DNA of 64,000 bases from Paludibacterium purpuratum (GTDB lineage Bacteria; Pseudomonadota; Gammaproteobacteria; Burkholderiales; Chromobacteriaceae). Both the position numbers and the translations under genes were made by a program. Below the pieces are notes generated by a model, which was given only the letters and a program-made list of their open reading frames with translations, ran no database searches and was not told the DNA's origin. This document shows, piece after piece, positions 43,361 to 52,254 of this stretch; within the stretch, counting starts at the first letter, position 1, and every line of letters begins with the position of its first letter. Where the stretch lies: contig NZ_SNZP01000012.1 in assembly GCF_004363805.1 (NCBI RefSeq), positions 62,001 to 126,000 on the forward strand, written 5' to 3'.

Positions 43361-44437
43361 TCAATGTCGCGACGTGACGAATTGCAGCCGATAGCTTTTC
43401 CAAGCGTCCACATGCCCGTGGATGGAAAGCCTCAGCGCCCCGTCGGGCGACTCGGGAGCAAGTTGATCCACCGCCGTCACCGGGATCCGGTATTGCCCCG
43501 GGGACGCTTCCTCGGGGTAGACCAATATACTGGGGTGCTTATCGGTCGGCGTGCCGAAAAAGAACGTACTGGGATAACCTGTTTCGATCACGGCATCCAC
43601 GGGAATGTAGGGCCAGGAACCCCCATTGTTGTCCTGTAAGCAGAACGGTTCCGACCATATGCTGCCATGGGGGATAGGCACGGGTTCGCTAACCGCGCAA
43701 AAGTGGAAATCCCCCACTGGCGGCGCCAGGGCCAGGTCGAACTGAACGGGTGGGCATTGCGGGCTATCCGGGCAGCTCGCGCTGATGGAAAGCCGGCCGG
43801 GACGGCTGCCTGGAATCAGCGGCAGCGCGATGGTTCGGCCATTGACGGTCGTCAGGACGCGGATCTCCGCCGTGTCGCTATCTTCGAATTTCGTGCCGGT
43901 GTTGCCGCCGATGGTGAAGAGAACCGATGCATTCTCCACACCTTGTCCGGCCCAGTTTTTCGCTTGCACCTGCACAGCCGCCGAGAAGCTCTGATCGTCC
44001 TTGAACCCCGTCTGCCGGTCGCCTTGCGTGATGGTCAAGGTGGAAACCTGGGGCGGAGGCGTGACCGCCCCCGAGACACGTAGCGCTTGGTAGACCGGCG
44101 TGTTATACGCCAGGGCATGCTGCACCTTGAGCTGAAAAGCCCCGACATCGCTGCCCGCGCGCGCATCCACCGAGGCATTGCCCCTAGCGTCCGTCGTGAC
44201 GGCGGCGAACACGTCCCATGCCTCCTCCCCGCCATGTCGCCGGATCTTCGGCCGATCAAGGCTACCCGAGGACATGACGACGAAGGTAATGGATTCGCCT
44301 TCGACCGGAGCGCTGTTATTCCTATACATCAGGTGCGCTTCGACAGGCCTGGCAAAGAGCGCCAGGGGCTCGGCATCCATCGGCTCGCCGCCGACGACGG
44401 AGATCGAATAGGGCTGGTCGCCTTGTTGCGGTTTCAT
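43361..44437 (-). CDS. Ig-like repeat protein of the array (358 aa)
   Basis: A paralog of the preceding entry, of the same length and domain order: an N-terminal beta-rich part (about 1-120), then a GDRQTGFKDDQSF Ig-like module with ENASVLFTIGGNTGTKFED, and a C-terminal module with WPYIPVDAVIETGYPSTFFF. No signal peptide. ATG 44437 has GGGAG 8 nt upstream; the frame from 44473 runs into the intergenic hairpin. Function is unknown, and the tandem pair points to local duplication. Confidence 0.65.
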   Translation of the reverse strand: MKPQQGDQPYSISVVGGEPMDAEPLALFARPVEAHLMYRNNSAPVEGESITFVVMSSGSLDRPKIRRHGGEEAWDVFAAVTTDARGNASVDARAGSDVGAFQLKVQHALAYNTPVYQALRVSGAVTPPPQVSTLTITQGDRQTGFKDDQSFSAAVQVQAKNWAGQGVENASVLFTIGGNTGTKFEDSDTAEIRVLTTVNGRTIALPLIPGSRPGRLSISASCPDSPQCPPVQFDLALAPPVGDFHFCAVSEPVPIPHGSIWSEPFCLQDNNGGSWPYIPVDAVIETGYPSTFFFGTPTDKHPSILVYPEEASPGQYRIPVTAVDQLAPESPDGALRLSIHGHVDAWKSYRLQFVTSRH

Positions 44438-44452
44438 GGTGTCTGCTCCCGT

Positions 44453-44490
44453 GTAGCCCCCCACCGCCCGCAAGCGGCGGGGGGGGCTAC
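44453..44490. terminator. Very GC-rich intergenic hairpin
   Basis: GTAGCCCCCC pairs with GGGGGGCTAC, and an inner CCGC pairs with GCGG, giving about 14 pairs with one internal mismatch. It lies between the leftward-reading propeller/Ig gene (stop at 44524) and the next gene's ribosome site. No T-run. It may be a Rho-dependent or attenuating structure. Confidence 0.45.
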
Positions 44491-44523
44491 TGTGAGGACT
44501 TCAGTGGCGGTGGCCGACCGGAC

Positions 44524-46680
44524 TCAACGCGTTACCCCTGGCAGGACCCTCACCGTGCCGGACAGAGGCGTACCGTTGACGATAAAGGACACATTTTGTT
44601 CCGCCGCGCGTTGACTGAGCTGGTAGATGCAGTACTTCGCTTTCGCCTGATCGTTCAGCAGCACCGCTTCCCCCTCCCCGTTGGTGACCAACGTAATGCT
44701 GTACTGGTTATCCTTGTCTTCACCGCTGGGAGGTACAGTCACAAACGCGAAATTGCCATTATCGTCATCCATGAAGCATTGCACCGCGACGCCTTCGCAA
44801 ACCTCGTCGCCAGCTCCCGTTACCTTGATGGCGAACGAGTCGGAGTTGAAGTCGTTACCACTGGGCATCTGCCAATGATCCGGGTCGGCCAACGCGTGGG
44901 CGGGCGTCGGAGTTACAGTCAAGGTGAATGAAACCGGTCCGGCGCTCGGGTTTGTTTCCAATGCCGCCGTCAGTGTGACGGCTGCGCCGGGCGCAGCCGT
45001 GCGGGAGGCATACACATCCACCTGCGCCGTGGCATCGGGGGCGCTCACACCCTCCGTCAAGGTTTGTTGCGTACCGTCATCGTGGAAGCCCGCCGGTCCG
45101 GTGAGGGTGAATTGGATTTTGTCCGGGTAGCTCGGATCCGGATTGCCGTCCTTCATCAGTCGGATGGTCGGGGTGCCGATGCCAAACTGCTTGCCGGCCC
45201 ACGCGAAGAACTTGTTGTTGCCCTTGTAGATCTCTATGATCGGGAGCAGGCTATCCGGGTCGCCGATGGTACCCTGGTACACCGCGCTGTCGACGACTCT
45301 GCCGGCGTAGAGCAACTGAATTTGGAAGCGGTCGTAGTCCATGCCATTGCTGCCTGCCTGCAGGGTCGACACAGTAAACTGGCCTTGGGCATCGGTGACT
45401 GCCGCCAAGTGGGTTTGCCCTATGCCATCGCCATCGGTAAATAGCGCGACGCCCTGTTTGCCATTAGGGACAATGATGTTGAGATCGAAGGTCTTGCCCT
45501 CATCGGCCTGGCTACTATCACCCTTCAGGACAGATACGGTAAATTCGGGGAACATACTCCCAGGCAGTTGTACCCCGCTCGGCGGCTCGGCGCTGGCTGT
45601 ATAGCCGCTGACATCCGGATCCACCGGGCTGCTGCTTGGCTGGGCCTGAAGCAGCTTTTTTGACCCGGACTTCTGGTCGACGACAATGACTTGATCCAGG
45701 TTGCCCCCCGACACATAGCCCATCAAGTAAAGATCCGCATCTTGTGCTGCGCTCGTTTCGGTGATGCCCTGGCCGTTCGGCGGCAGGCGGTAGAGCCTGC
45801 CGGTCCTTCTGCCTGCGACGGACAGCCAGATATAATCTGCCCGGTCGCGCTGCATGCCGTAGATCCCTATATCGTCCGAATCGGGTAGACGCTGCACGGA
45901 CTCAATTTGGCGGGGCGACTTGCCCAGGTCGATAGAAAAAAGCGTCCCGGTTTGAGTTGAACCGACAAACAAAATATCCTGTGCGTTATTGAAAAGCGCC
46001 GAACGAAACCCCTGGTGACCAATGATATTCGGGGCGAGGGGAATAGTGGTGAGTTGCCCAATGTTTGGATTCTCGGTCTTGACCTGATACACGCAATTGT
46101 TACCTGGCGAAGGAATCCACAACGTTTTGTCCGACGCTCGACGCACCAGCGCAACCGAGCCCGCGCTATCGGGCAAATCCGCAAGCTTGGTGGCGGCGTT
46201 GCCGTCCGCTTTGACAGAACTGACTTTGCCCGCGGAACCGGATTGCGAAAGGAACCAGATGCATTGCGCGTCCGAATCCCAAAGCATACTGAGCGGGAAC
46301 GAGAAGAGGTCTGGCCCCAGAACACTGCCCACATTGTCGCCGTCGGGATCGCACCAATACAGACGACTGCTGCCTTTGGGGTTCTGGCCATTGTCGGCCA
46401 GCCAGATTTTCTCGACCTCAGATTTATCATCCAGTTGCAGCTCGATGTACCTCAGCCGCGCCTCACTATTCGTGCCTCCCCAGGGCGGCAGGGTGATGTC
46501 AATCGTTTCGATATCGGTGGCGGCGCCCCCCGCCGGCAACTTGTATACCTTGGCTTTGAAAGCGTTGGTACCAGTGTCCTTGACGGGGCCCTCGTCGACG
46601 ACATAGATGTCACCATTCGGTGCGGCAACGATACCCCCGGGGGAAGCCCCTGTGGGGAGTGCGAGCGGTACGATGTCCAT
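44524..46680 (-). CDS. NHL/Vgb-like beta-propeller plus Ig-like repeat protein
   Basis: A 718-residue protein. Residues about 1-330 form a six-bladed-type propeller (GIVAAPNGDIYVVDEG, LWLADNGQ-like blades, DKTLWIPSPGNN, DYIWLSVAGRRTGRLYRL), like NHL or virginiamycin-B-lyase-type proteins. Residues about 370-718 are beta-rich Ig-like modules. There is no signal peptide. ATG 46680 follows AGGAA. It combines the propeller theme (also at 61.9 kb) with the Ig theme of the array. A binding rather than enzymatic role is likely. Confidence 0.65.
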   Translation of the reverse strand: MDIVPLALPTGASPGGIVAAPNGDIYVVDEGPVKDTGTNAFKAKVYKLPAGGAATDIETIDITLPPWGGTNSEARLRYIELQLDDKSEVEKIWLADNGQNPKGSSRLYWCDPDGDNVGSVLGPDLFSFPLSMLWDSDAQCIWFLSQSGSAGKVSSVKADGNAATKLADLPDSAGSVALVRRASDKTLWIPSPGNNCVYQVKTENPNIGQLTTIPLAPNIIGHQGFRSALFNNAQDILFVGSTQTGTLFSIDLGKSPRQIESVQRLPDSDDIGIYGMQRDRADYIWLSVAGRRTGRLYRLPPNGQGITETSAAQDADLYLMGYVSGGNLDQVIVVDQKSGSKKLLQAQPSSSPVDPDVSGYTASAEPPSGVQLPGSMFPEFTVSVLKGDSSQADEGKTFDLNIIVPNGKQGVALFTDGDGIGQTHLAAVTDAQGQFTVSTLQAGSNGMDYDRFQIQLLYAGRVVDSAVYQGTIGDPDSLLPIIEIYKGNNKFFAWAGKQFGIGTPTIRLMKDGNPDPSYPDKIQFTLTGPAGFHDDGTQQTLTEGVSAPDATAQVDVYASRTAAPGAAVTLTAALETNPSAGPVSFTLTVTPTPAHALADPDHWQMPSGNDFNSDSFAIKVTGAGDEVCEGVAVQCFMDDDNGNFAFVTVPPSGEDKDNQYSITLVTNGEGEAVLLNDQAKAKYCIYQLSQRAAEQNVSFIVNGTPLSGTVRVLPGVTR

Positions 46681-46753
46681 TGCGGTATTCCTTTGTCGAA
46701 TTGGAATGCCGGCTGCACGAACATGTCGCGCAGCCGTTGCCTAGAGCCTCCCG

Positions 46754-49366
46754 TTACCACAGATAGCGAACGCCGAAATCGATGCCGAACGGCTGTTCGA
46801 TGCGCGGACCTTTGGCATACTCGGCGGCGAGATGCCATTGGGTCCGTTCGTTGAGTTGTGCGTTGAAGCCGGCGCCGATGATGGCCCGGCTACCATTCAA
46901 GTTGGTAGAGAACGAAGTGCTGTTGGTCTGCGTTTCGCTGCCCGCCCCCATTTCGGTGGCGATGGCGAGCTTGACATAAGGCGAGATCGTGCCCTTGGCG
47001 CGGCTCAGGTCGTAGGTCGAGCCCAACGTCACACCCAGTTGCGTTTGCACCGACTTGGTGCTGTCTTGCAGCACCGTCATGCCGTTGCTGAGCGAGTAAT
47101 CGCTCGCCTTGCCGTGGAACACCGCCAGCTGGGCGAAGGGTTGCAGATACGCGGCGCCGGACAGCGAGAGCTTGTGGCCGACTTCGGCCGTGGCGCCAAG
47201 GCCGTAATTGGTATGCGAGCCATCGGCCGTGCCGCCGCCGTTCATCGACACGTGCACATCGTTCGAGAAGCGGTTGGCGCGCAGGGTCAAATCCAGGTAA
47301 CTGCCATTATCGGTCAGCAAGGTGGCATAGCCGCCGAGCGTCAGACTGTCCACGGCACCGGATGAGCCGGCACCGAACGACAGGGAGGAGTGGCCATACC
47401 CCGCCAAGGCCCCGACGAACCAAACGCCCGCCTGGGTATCGATGCGCCGGTCCGCCCCGATCATCAAACCGCTCTGATTCTGGCTGTAGGAGGCGCCGGC
47501 CGAGGGGTCGATGTTATAGCGGCGGCCGTAGGTCTGTACCCAGGCGCCATCCATCCGGCTCGGATCGTTTTTCAGATCGCCCATGCGCTGGGCCAGGGTC
47601 GCGGCTTCGCCGTACCAGACCGTGGGTGCGACGTGGGCGAACGCCAAGGCATCCTTGGTCGAGTTCGACAGGTCGCCGTCGTCCTTCGGATCGTGCACCA
47701 GCTCCCAGTCGCTGCCGTTTTGCACCATATGATAGGTATACGTGCCGACGTCCACCTTATCGTTCTCGAGCGTAAACGCCCCGGTCGCCCCGCCCGGCCC
47801 TTGCACGACCACGATGTGATCCACACCGTTGGCCGGGTCGCGGCCGTCGCCGGGTACGCTCAGGGTGTAATTGCCGGAGAGAGAGCCGGTGACGACCAGC
47901 TTGTCGCTATTGCCGGTCTGAAAATCGACGTTCTCTGTGAATTGGCCGGAACCGGAAAGATTGGCGACCGTCAGGGTATGGTTCTGACCTGCCGACTGGC
48001 TGAGTGCGACCACGCCGCCCGCCATGTCCAAGTTGCCGATGCCGGACGAGCCCGTCATGGTGAACGCGCCGCCGTTGTCGACCGTGAGCGTGGAAACATT
48101 GGTTGCCACGCCGGTGATCGAACCGCCGGCATTCAGCGTGACGTTCATCTGGCCGCCGGCGCTGTTGTCGAGATTACCGGTCAGGCTGGACCCAGCGACC
48201 GTCATGGTGGTGTTCGCGCCACCCAGCGCTTGCAGGATGTCGCCGTTGCCGCCCTGGAGCTGCGTGCCGTTCGAAATGTCGATTGTCAGGGTTTGGCCGC
48301 TGCCGTCGCTGTCGGCGACGATTGCCGCGCCCGTTCCTCCGACTACCCGCGCCCCGTCGAGGGTGACCGTCCCGATATTGCCGTTGCTCGTGTTGTTACC
48401 ATAAGCGTAGATACCGTTCTGCGTGCCTTGCAGCAGACTGTTGCCGGACACGGTCAAACTGGCCGCGCCATGCCCGTTTGGGGCCGTACCATCGAGATAG
48501 ACCGCGATGCCGTTGTTGCCCTGACCGACGATAGTCGCGTTCTGATCGACCTGCAGGCTCGCGCCGGCTGCGCCGTACAGACCGAAACTACCGATGTCGA
48601 TCGACCCGGGATGAGCCGTTGCGTGTGCACCGCCGCCCACCACCTGCCCGCCATGAATCGCGATCGTCGCGCCGTTCTGTCCCTGCACGCCGGACTGATC
48701 GCCGATAATGTTGGCGCCGGTGGCAGTAAACGTGCCCGCGTCGACCGACGCCGCGGCACCAGCGGCGTGCAACGTCGAGCCCGTCAAGGTCACCGTGCTG
48801 GTGCCGAATAGGCGAATCCCATTGCTGTTCGAATTAATGACTGTCTTGTTCGTGCCGACGAGAGTCGATGCATTTTGCAACAACACGGCGGCAACCACGC
48901 TGCTATCGGTGTTATCGATCTCGACATTGTCGAGATTGATGTCCGCGCCCCCCGTCGTGACGATATACCCTGTGACGTGAGCCGCGGTGGCCCCGCCGAC
49001 GCCTGCATTGAGCGTACCGTTATTCACCTTTACCTGACCCAGCACGGTACCGCCGCCTTTGACGGTCAAAGTGCCCGCGGCGACAACGCCCGCAGCGCTG
49101 TTCGAGGTCGAGGTCGAGTTGCCGACGGTGCCGCCGTTTTCGACCGTCAAAGTGCCACTGGCGCCCACGTTGAATCCCGACGTATTGGCGCCCGTCACCG
49201 ACTGATCGTCGGTGACGTCGGCCGATCCGTTCGAAGGCACGGTGATGGTCGACGCCCAAACACCGGTGGCGCTCAAGGCCAGCGCAATGCTGACGCTCAT
49301 CGGCGCAAGGCGCGTACGTAGCGCACTCGGAAAACGGGTACACGATTTGATGTTTTTTTGGCTCAC
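46754..49366 (-). CDS. Classical (type Va) autotransporter with pertactin-like passenger
   Basis: An 870-residue autotransporter. An extended Sec signal peptide (about 1-39, ending GVWA) is followed by a passenger (about 40-590) made of short glycine/asparagine/threonine-rich beta-helix repeats such as GTLTVENGGTV. A C-terminal beta-barrel (about 600-870) ends in the aromatic FGVRYLW required for outer-membrane insertion. AAEYAKGPRIEQPFGIDFG is typical of the barrel end. The start is GTG 49366 with AGGAGT 8 nt upstream. The passenger is probably an adhesin, though a target cannot be given. A palindrome lies upstream at 49403-49418. Confidence 0.92.
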   Translation of the reverse strand: MSQKNIKSCTRFPSALRTRLAPMSVSIALALSATGVWASTITVPSNGSADVTDDQSVTGANTSGFNVGASGTLTVENGGTVGNSTSTSNSAAGVVAAGTLTVKGGGTVLGQVKVNNGTLNAGVGGATAAHVTGYIVTTGGADINLDNVEIDNTDSSVVAAVLLQNASTLVGTNKTVINSNSNGIRLFGTSTVTLTGSTLHAAGAAASVDAGTFTATGANIIGDQSGVQGQNGATIAIHGGQVVGGGAHATAHPGSIDIGSFGLYGAAGASLQVDQNATIVGQGNNGIAVYLDGTAPNGHGAASLTVSGNSLLQGTQNGIYAYGNNTSNGNIGTVTLDGARVVGGTGAAIVADSDGSGQTLTIDISNGTQLQGGNGDILQALGGANTTMTVAGSSLTGNLDNSAGGQMNVTLNAGGSITGVATNVSTLTVDNGGAFTMTGSSGIGNLDMAGGVVALSQSAGQNHTLTVANLSGSGQFTENVDFQTGNSDKLVVTGSLSGNYTLSVPGDGRDPANGVDHIVVVQGPGGATGAFTLENDKVDVGTYTYHMVQNGSDWELVHDPKDDGDLSNSTKDALAFAHVAPTVWYGEAATLAQRMGDLKNDPSRMDGAWVQTYGRRYNIDPSAGASYSQNQSGLMIGADRRIDTQAGVWFVGALAGYGHSSLSFGAGSSGAVDSLTLGGYATLLTDNGSYLDLTLRANRFSNDVHVSMNGGGTADGSHTNYGLGATAEVGHKLSLSGAAYLQPFAQLAVFHGKASDYSLSNGMTVLQDSTKSVQTQLGVTLGSTYDLSRAKGTISPYVKLAIATEMGAGSETQTNSTSFSTNLNGSRAIIGAGFNAQLNERTQWHLAAEYAKGPRIEQPFGIDFGVRYLW

Positions 49367-49402
49367 GGCGACTGACTCCTACACAAAAAAACGTTGATTT
49401 TA

Positions 49403-49418
49403 TTGATAAAATTATCAA
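49403..49418. promoter_or_regulatory. AT-rich palindrome upstream of the autotransporter
   Basis: TTGATAA-AA-TTATCAA is an inverted repeat with perfect 7-bp arms, 37 nt before the autotransporter start. It resembles FNR or CRP-family half sites, but TTGAT and ATCAA are six bases apart, not four. A regulator site is plausible; its identity is unknown. Confidence 0.4.
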
Positions 49419-49472
49419 ACCGAATATCAGACAAATCCTACAACCCACCGCTCGCGCGGCGGCTTGTACCGG

Positions 49473-52151
49473 TTACTCCAATTGATAGCGCTGCTCGGCG
49501 GTCACGCTGGCGCCGACCATGGACACCCCGATCTTGAACGTCCCGAGACGCTGGCTGCCCAGCCGGATCGCCGGCACGGGCACATAGCCGTCATAACCGA
49601 TGCTGCCGATGGGGCTCTGCTCGACGAAGTGCGTGCCGGTTTGGTCGGTGTCGTCGAGGGTAAAGCTGACCAGGCCGCTCAACATCGGGAAACCATCGTC
49701 CGCCATGGCGCGCACTCGCCCTGCTCCACCGGCCACCACGACATCGCCCATCGAGCAGGCAGGCCACCCGCGGGGCGCGTCCACGCATGCCAGGCCGCGC
49801 GCGGTTTGTCGCGGGCGCACCTCGATGACCAACCGGGCCGCGGCGCGCAGGCCGCGCGTGAAACTGTCGACATTAATATTGAAGCTGCGCGGACCGCCGT
49901 TGACATGTAACGCCGGCACCCACACGCGCCCGGTGTCCGCATCGGAGAGCGCAAAACCAAAGCTTGAGCCGTCATCGAAATGCGCCTCGGGATCGTCGAT
50001 GGTGAAGTCGACTCGCTGCTGCCCTGCCGGCCGGCCTTCGCTATCCAGGGCGAGGAAAAACCACCAGTCGTGCGCGTAGGTCGCAGCGACGACGGATTCG
50101 TTGCGCGTGACGGGGTCGAGATGATGGACCGCCGTGACGATCAACGGCAGTGTGCGCGGCGCGGCGCCGTCGCTTTCGAACAAGATCCGGTACTCCCCGG
50201 ATTGATTGCCGGCCTGGATGTTCAAGGGGTGGCCGATACCGTTGCTGCCGGTCGTGATCAACTGCAGCGATGTCAAGGTGCCGTTGTTGCTGAAGCGGGG
50301 AACGCTGCTATCGTTGCCGGCGACTGTCTGCCCGTTCTTCTGAATACGGGCGGTCAGGGGAACCGCGGGTAGCGGACGGTGCGTGGCATCGCCCAGTACC
50401 GAAACGCTGATCTGCTCGCCGGGAAAGAGGTAGAGGTCGGGCATCGAGATCGATTCGGGGTTGATGCGTATCGTCCGTTGGTCGAAAGCCGCCGCCTGGA
50501 CGGTCAACTGCCATGAACCGGCTTCATGACTATCGACGATGGCCTTGAGCTGTGCGCCGCCCATTTGCCGACCGGCGTGCAGCCGCCCTGACGGCAGAGC
50601 GATTTGGCCCTGGTCGCCCGCGACGGTTTCCGGGTACTGATGACTACCGTCCGAAAACAGGACGTCGGCATCTTGGCTGACCGTGGCGAAAGTCACGGTC
50701 TCGCCGCGCGGTAGCACCACGTCATTGCGCTTGGCGACAAACGTCATAGCCGGGAAATCGCCCTCGACCGGGGCTGTGAGTTGCGCTTCGGGCGGAGATT
50801 GCAAGGTCACCTGATAGCGATCTACCGCTTGGACAGTTAGATGCCATGTACCTGCCTCATTGCCGGCAATGCTGGCTTTGAGCTGTGCGCCGCCCGCTTG
50901 TCGACCGGCCTGCAACCGACCTTGCGGCAGATTGGCATGGCCTTGGTCGTCCGCGACGGTTTCCGTGTACTGATGGCTACCGTCCGAAAACAGGACGTCG
51001 GCCCCTTGGTTGACCGTGGAGAAGCTGACATTCGCGCCGCGCGGCAGCACCACGTCGTTCTGCTTGGCGACAAAGCTCATCGCCGGGAAAGCGCCATCGA
51101 CTGGGGCGCTGAGTTGCGCCTCGGGCGGAGATTGCAATGTCACCTGATACCGATCTGGCGGGCTCGGCCGTTTAACCGCCATGGGCCAGGTGCCGTTGTG
51201 AACGGTGACCCACGAGCCGCCCACCACGTATTGCAAGCTCAGCCCTTGCATGCCGGTGCGATCGCGGGTCACAAGCATGCCATCCGGAAGTGACACATGA
51301 CCGTTTGGCCCCATCTGCATGGCATAACTCTCCGCGGGACGGGTTCCTCCCGGCCTATCTACCCTGAAATAGGCTAAGCCCGCGATCGGAACGGCAAGGC
51401 GGACGGGATAGCCTTGCGGCAGCGGGGAGCCATTCGCGTACGTGACGGTGAACTGCATGCGCGGAAAGCTCGAGTTGATATCCGCCACCAATTGTTGCGG
51501 GGAGTCGAGGTGCCCGTAGACCTCCTCACTCGGTGAGGCGTCGCGCCACGCCAGTGTCGGCATGACAATGCAGGTATTCGGTAAGCTGACGTTATCCCGA
51601 CTGTTACGAAACACGACGACATAGCGACCGGTCTGAGAGACGCTGAATTGGAGTTCATGCGCCTGCCAGCGCTGTTCGGTATCGGCAAACATCTGCTGGG
51701 CGACAGGGATATGGCCGTTGAAATCTTGATGGGGCTCAACGCCAGGACCGTAGACACTGACGGTCATCTTCCCTCCGATAACCACACCTGACGGTTTTGC
51801 CCCGTAGTAGCTCAACGTCAGCGTGCCGGTGCGCTGAAGCTCGAAACCGAGGCCAAATTCGGCAGCCTCATTGATCGGCCCTCCGTTCCACTGTCCCAGA
51901 ACACCCCAGGCGCCGAGAAAATTAGGCATATTCCCGTTAATGGGCACAATCTCGGTATTGCCGATGCCCCAGCCGGCCAGCGAGCGGTCAAACGAAGTCA
52001 AACTCCACAGGCCTCGGCGATAGGTCCCGCTCGCTGGAATATTGGCGAGCGAGGTACCCGGGCCGATTTGGAGATTGTTCGCCAAACCCGTTTCTAGCAG
52101 CAGGTGATCGTTCGAGATGAGATTGATCCCATTCTCAGCGCGTTCGAGCAT
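49473..52151 (-). CDS. Large jelly-roll plus Ig-like repeat protein (paralog A, 892 aa)
   Basis: A 892-residue protein of unknown function. Residues about 1-215 are a beta-sandwich domain (LTLSYYGAKPSGV, TVSVYGPGVEP, GRYVVVFRNSRDNV) shared with paralogs B and C. A second module follows, then two tandem repeats of about 111 residues (starting DRYQVTLQSPPEAQL), and C-terminal modules with HDWWFFLALDSEGRPAGQQR and TDQTGTHFVEQS. No signal peptide is present. ATG 52151 has GGGAGG 6 nt upstream. It closely matches paralog B over its whole length. A surface or secreted binding role is inferred from the repeats. Confidence 0.68.
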   Translation of the reverse strand: MLERAENGINLISNDHLLLETGLANNLQIGPGTSLANIPASGTYRRGLWSLTSFDRSLAGWGIGNTEIVPINGNMPNFLGAWGVLGQWNGGPINEAAEFGLGFELQRTGTLTLSYYGAKPSGVVIGGKMTVSVYGPGVEPHQDFNGHIPVAQQMFADTEQRWQAHELQFSVSQTGRYVVVFRNSRDNVSLPNTCIVMPTLAWRDASPSEEVYGHLDSPQQLVADINSSFPRMQFTVTYANGSPLPQGYPVRLAVPIAGLAYFRVDRPGGTRPAESYAMQMGPNGHVSLPDGMLVTRDRTGMQGLSLQYVVGGSWVTVHNGTWPMAVKRPSPPDRYQVTLQSPPEAQLSAPVDGAFPAMSFVAKQNDVVLPRGANVSFSTVNQGADVLFSDGSHQYTETVADDQGHANLPQGRLQAGRQAGGAQLKASIAGNEAGTWHLTVQAVDRYQVTLQSPPEAQLTAPVEGDFPAMTFVAKRNDVVLPRGETVTFATVSQDADVLFSDGSHQYPETVAGDQGQIALPSGRLHAGRQMGGAQLKAIVDSHEAGSWQLTVQAAAFDQRTIRINPESISMPDLYLFPGEQISVSVLGDATHRPLPAVPLTARIQKNGQTVAGNDSSVPRFSNNGTLTSLQLITTGSNGIGHPLNIQAGNQSGEYRILFESDGAAPRTLPLIVTAVHHLDPVTRNESVVAATYAHDWWFFLALDSEGRPAGQQRVDFTIDDPEAHFDDGSSFGFALSDADTGRVWVPALHVNGGPRSFNINVDSFTRGLRAAARLVIEVRPRQTARGLACVDAPRGWPACSMGDVVVAGGAGRVRAMADDGFPMLSGLVSFTLDDTDQTGTHFVEQSPIGSIGYDGYVPVPAIRLGSQRLGTFKIGVSMVGASVTAEQRYQLE
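50487..51155 (-). repeat. Two tandem ~111-residue repeats inside paralog A
   Basis: Repeat 1 (51155-50823) and repeat 2 (50822-50487) both run from DRYQVTLQSPPEAQL to a final LTVQA, sharing FPAM-x-FVAK, VLPRG, ADVLFSDGSHQY, ETVA and GGAQLKA. The high identity points to recent internal duplication or gene conversion. Confidence 0.8.
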
Positions 52152-52200
52152 TTCGAGCCTCCCTCAAGGCATCTGCGACGCCATCCGAATCGGTGCGGAC
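52152..52200 (-). repeat. Conserved 49-nt leader, copy A
   Basis: The 49 nt immediately before the start of paralog A. Hand alignment gives 41 of 49 identities with copy B and 36 of 49 with copy C. It contains the ribosome site and a CCGCACC-x-x-x-TTCGGA-type segment (minus-strand sense). Conservation outside the coding frame suggests a shared regulatory or duplication origin. Confidence 0.65.
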
Positions 52201-52217
52201 GACAATGTTTCTTGGCA

Positions 52218-52251
52218 GAGCAACCCGCCACTTGCGCGCGGCGGGTTGCTC
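52218..52251. terminator. Perfect 12-bp hairpin between paralogs A and B
   Basis: GAGCAACCCGCC (52218-52229) and GGCGGGTTGCTC (52240-52251) form a perfect stem with a 10-nt loop, four nt after the stop codon of paralog B (leftward-reading). There is no T-run. A decayed version is visible after paralog A near 49441-49467, showing that the hairpin was duplicated with the gene. Confidence 0.6.
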
Positions 52252-52254
52252 CGC

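Noticed and set aside
47390-48811. 473-codon open frame on the plus strand
   Set aside because: Antisense of the autotransporter passenger and barrel; no domain pattern.
49403-49418. FNR binding site
   Set aside because: TTGAT and ATCAA are separated by six bases instead of four; kept only as an unassigned palindrome.
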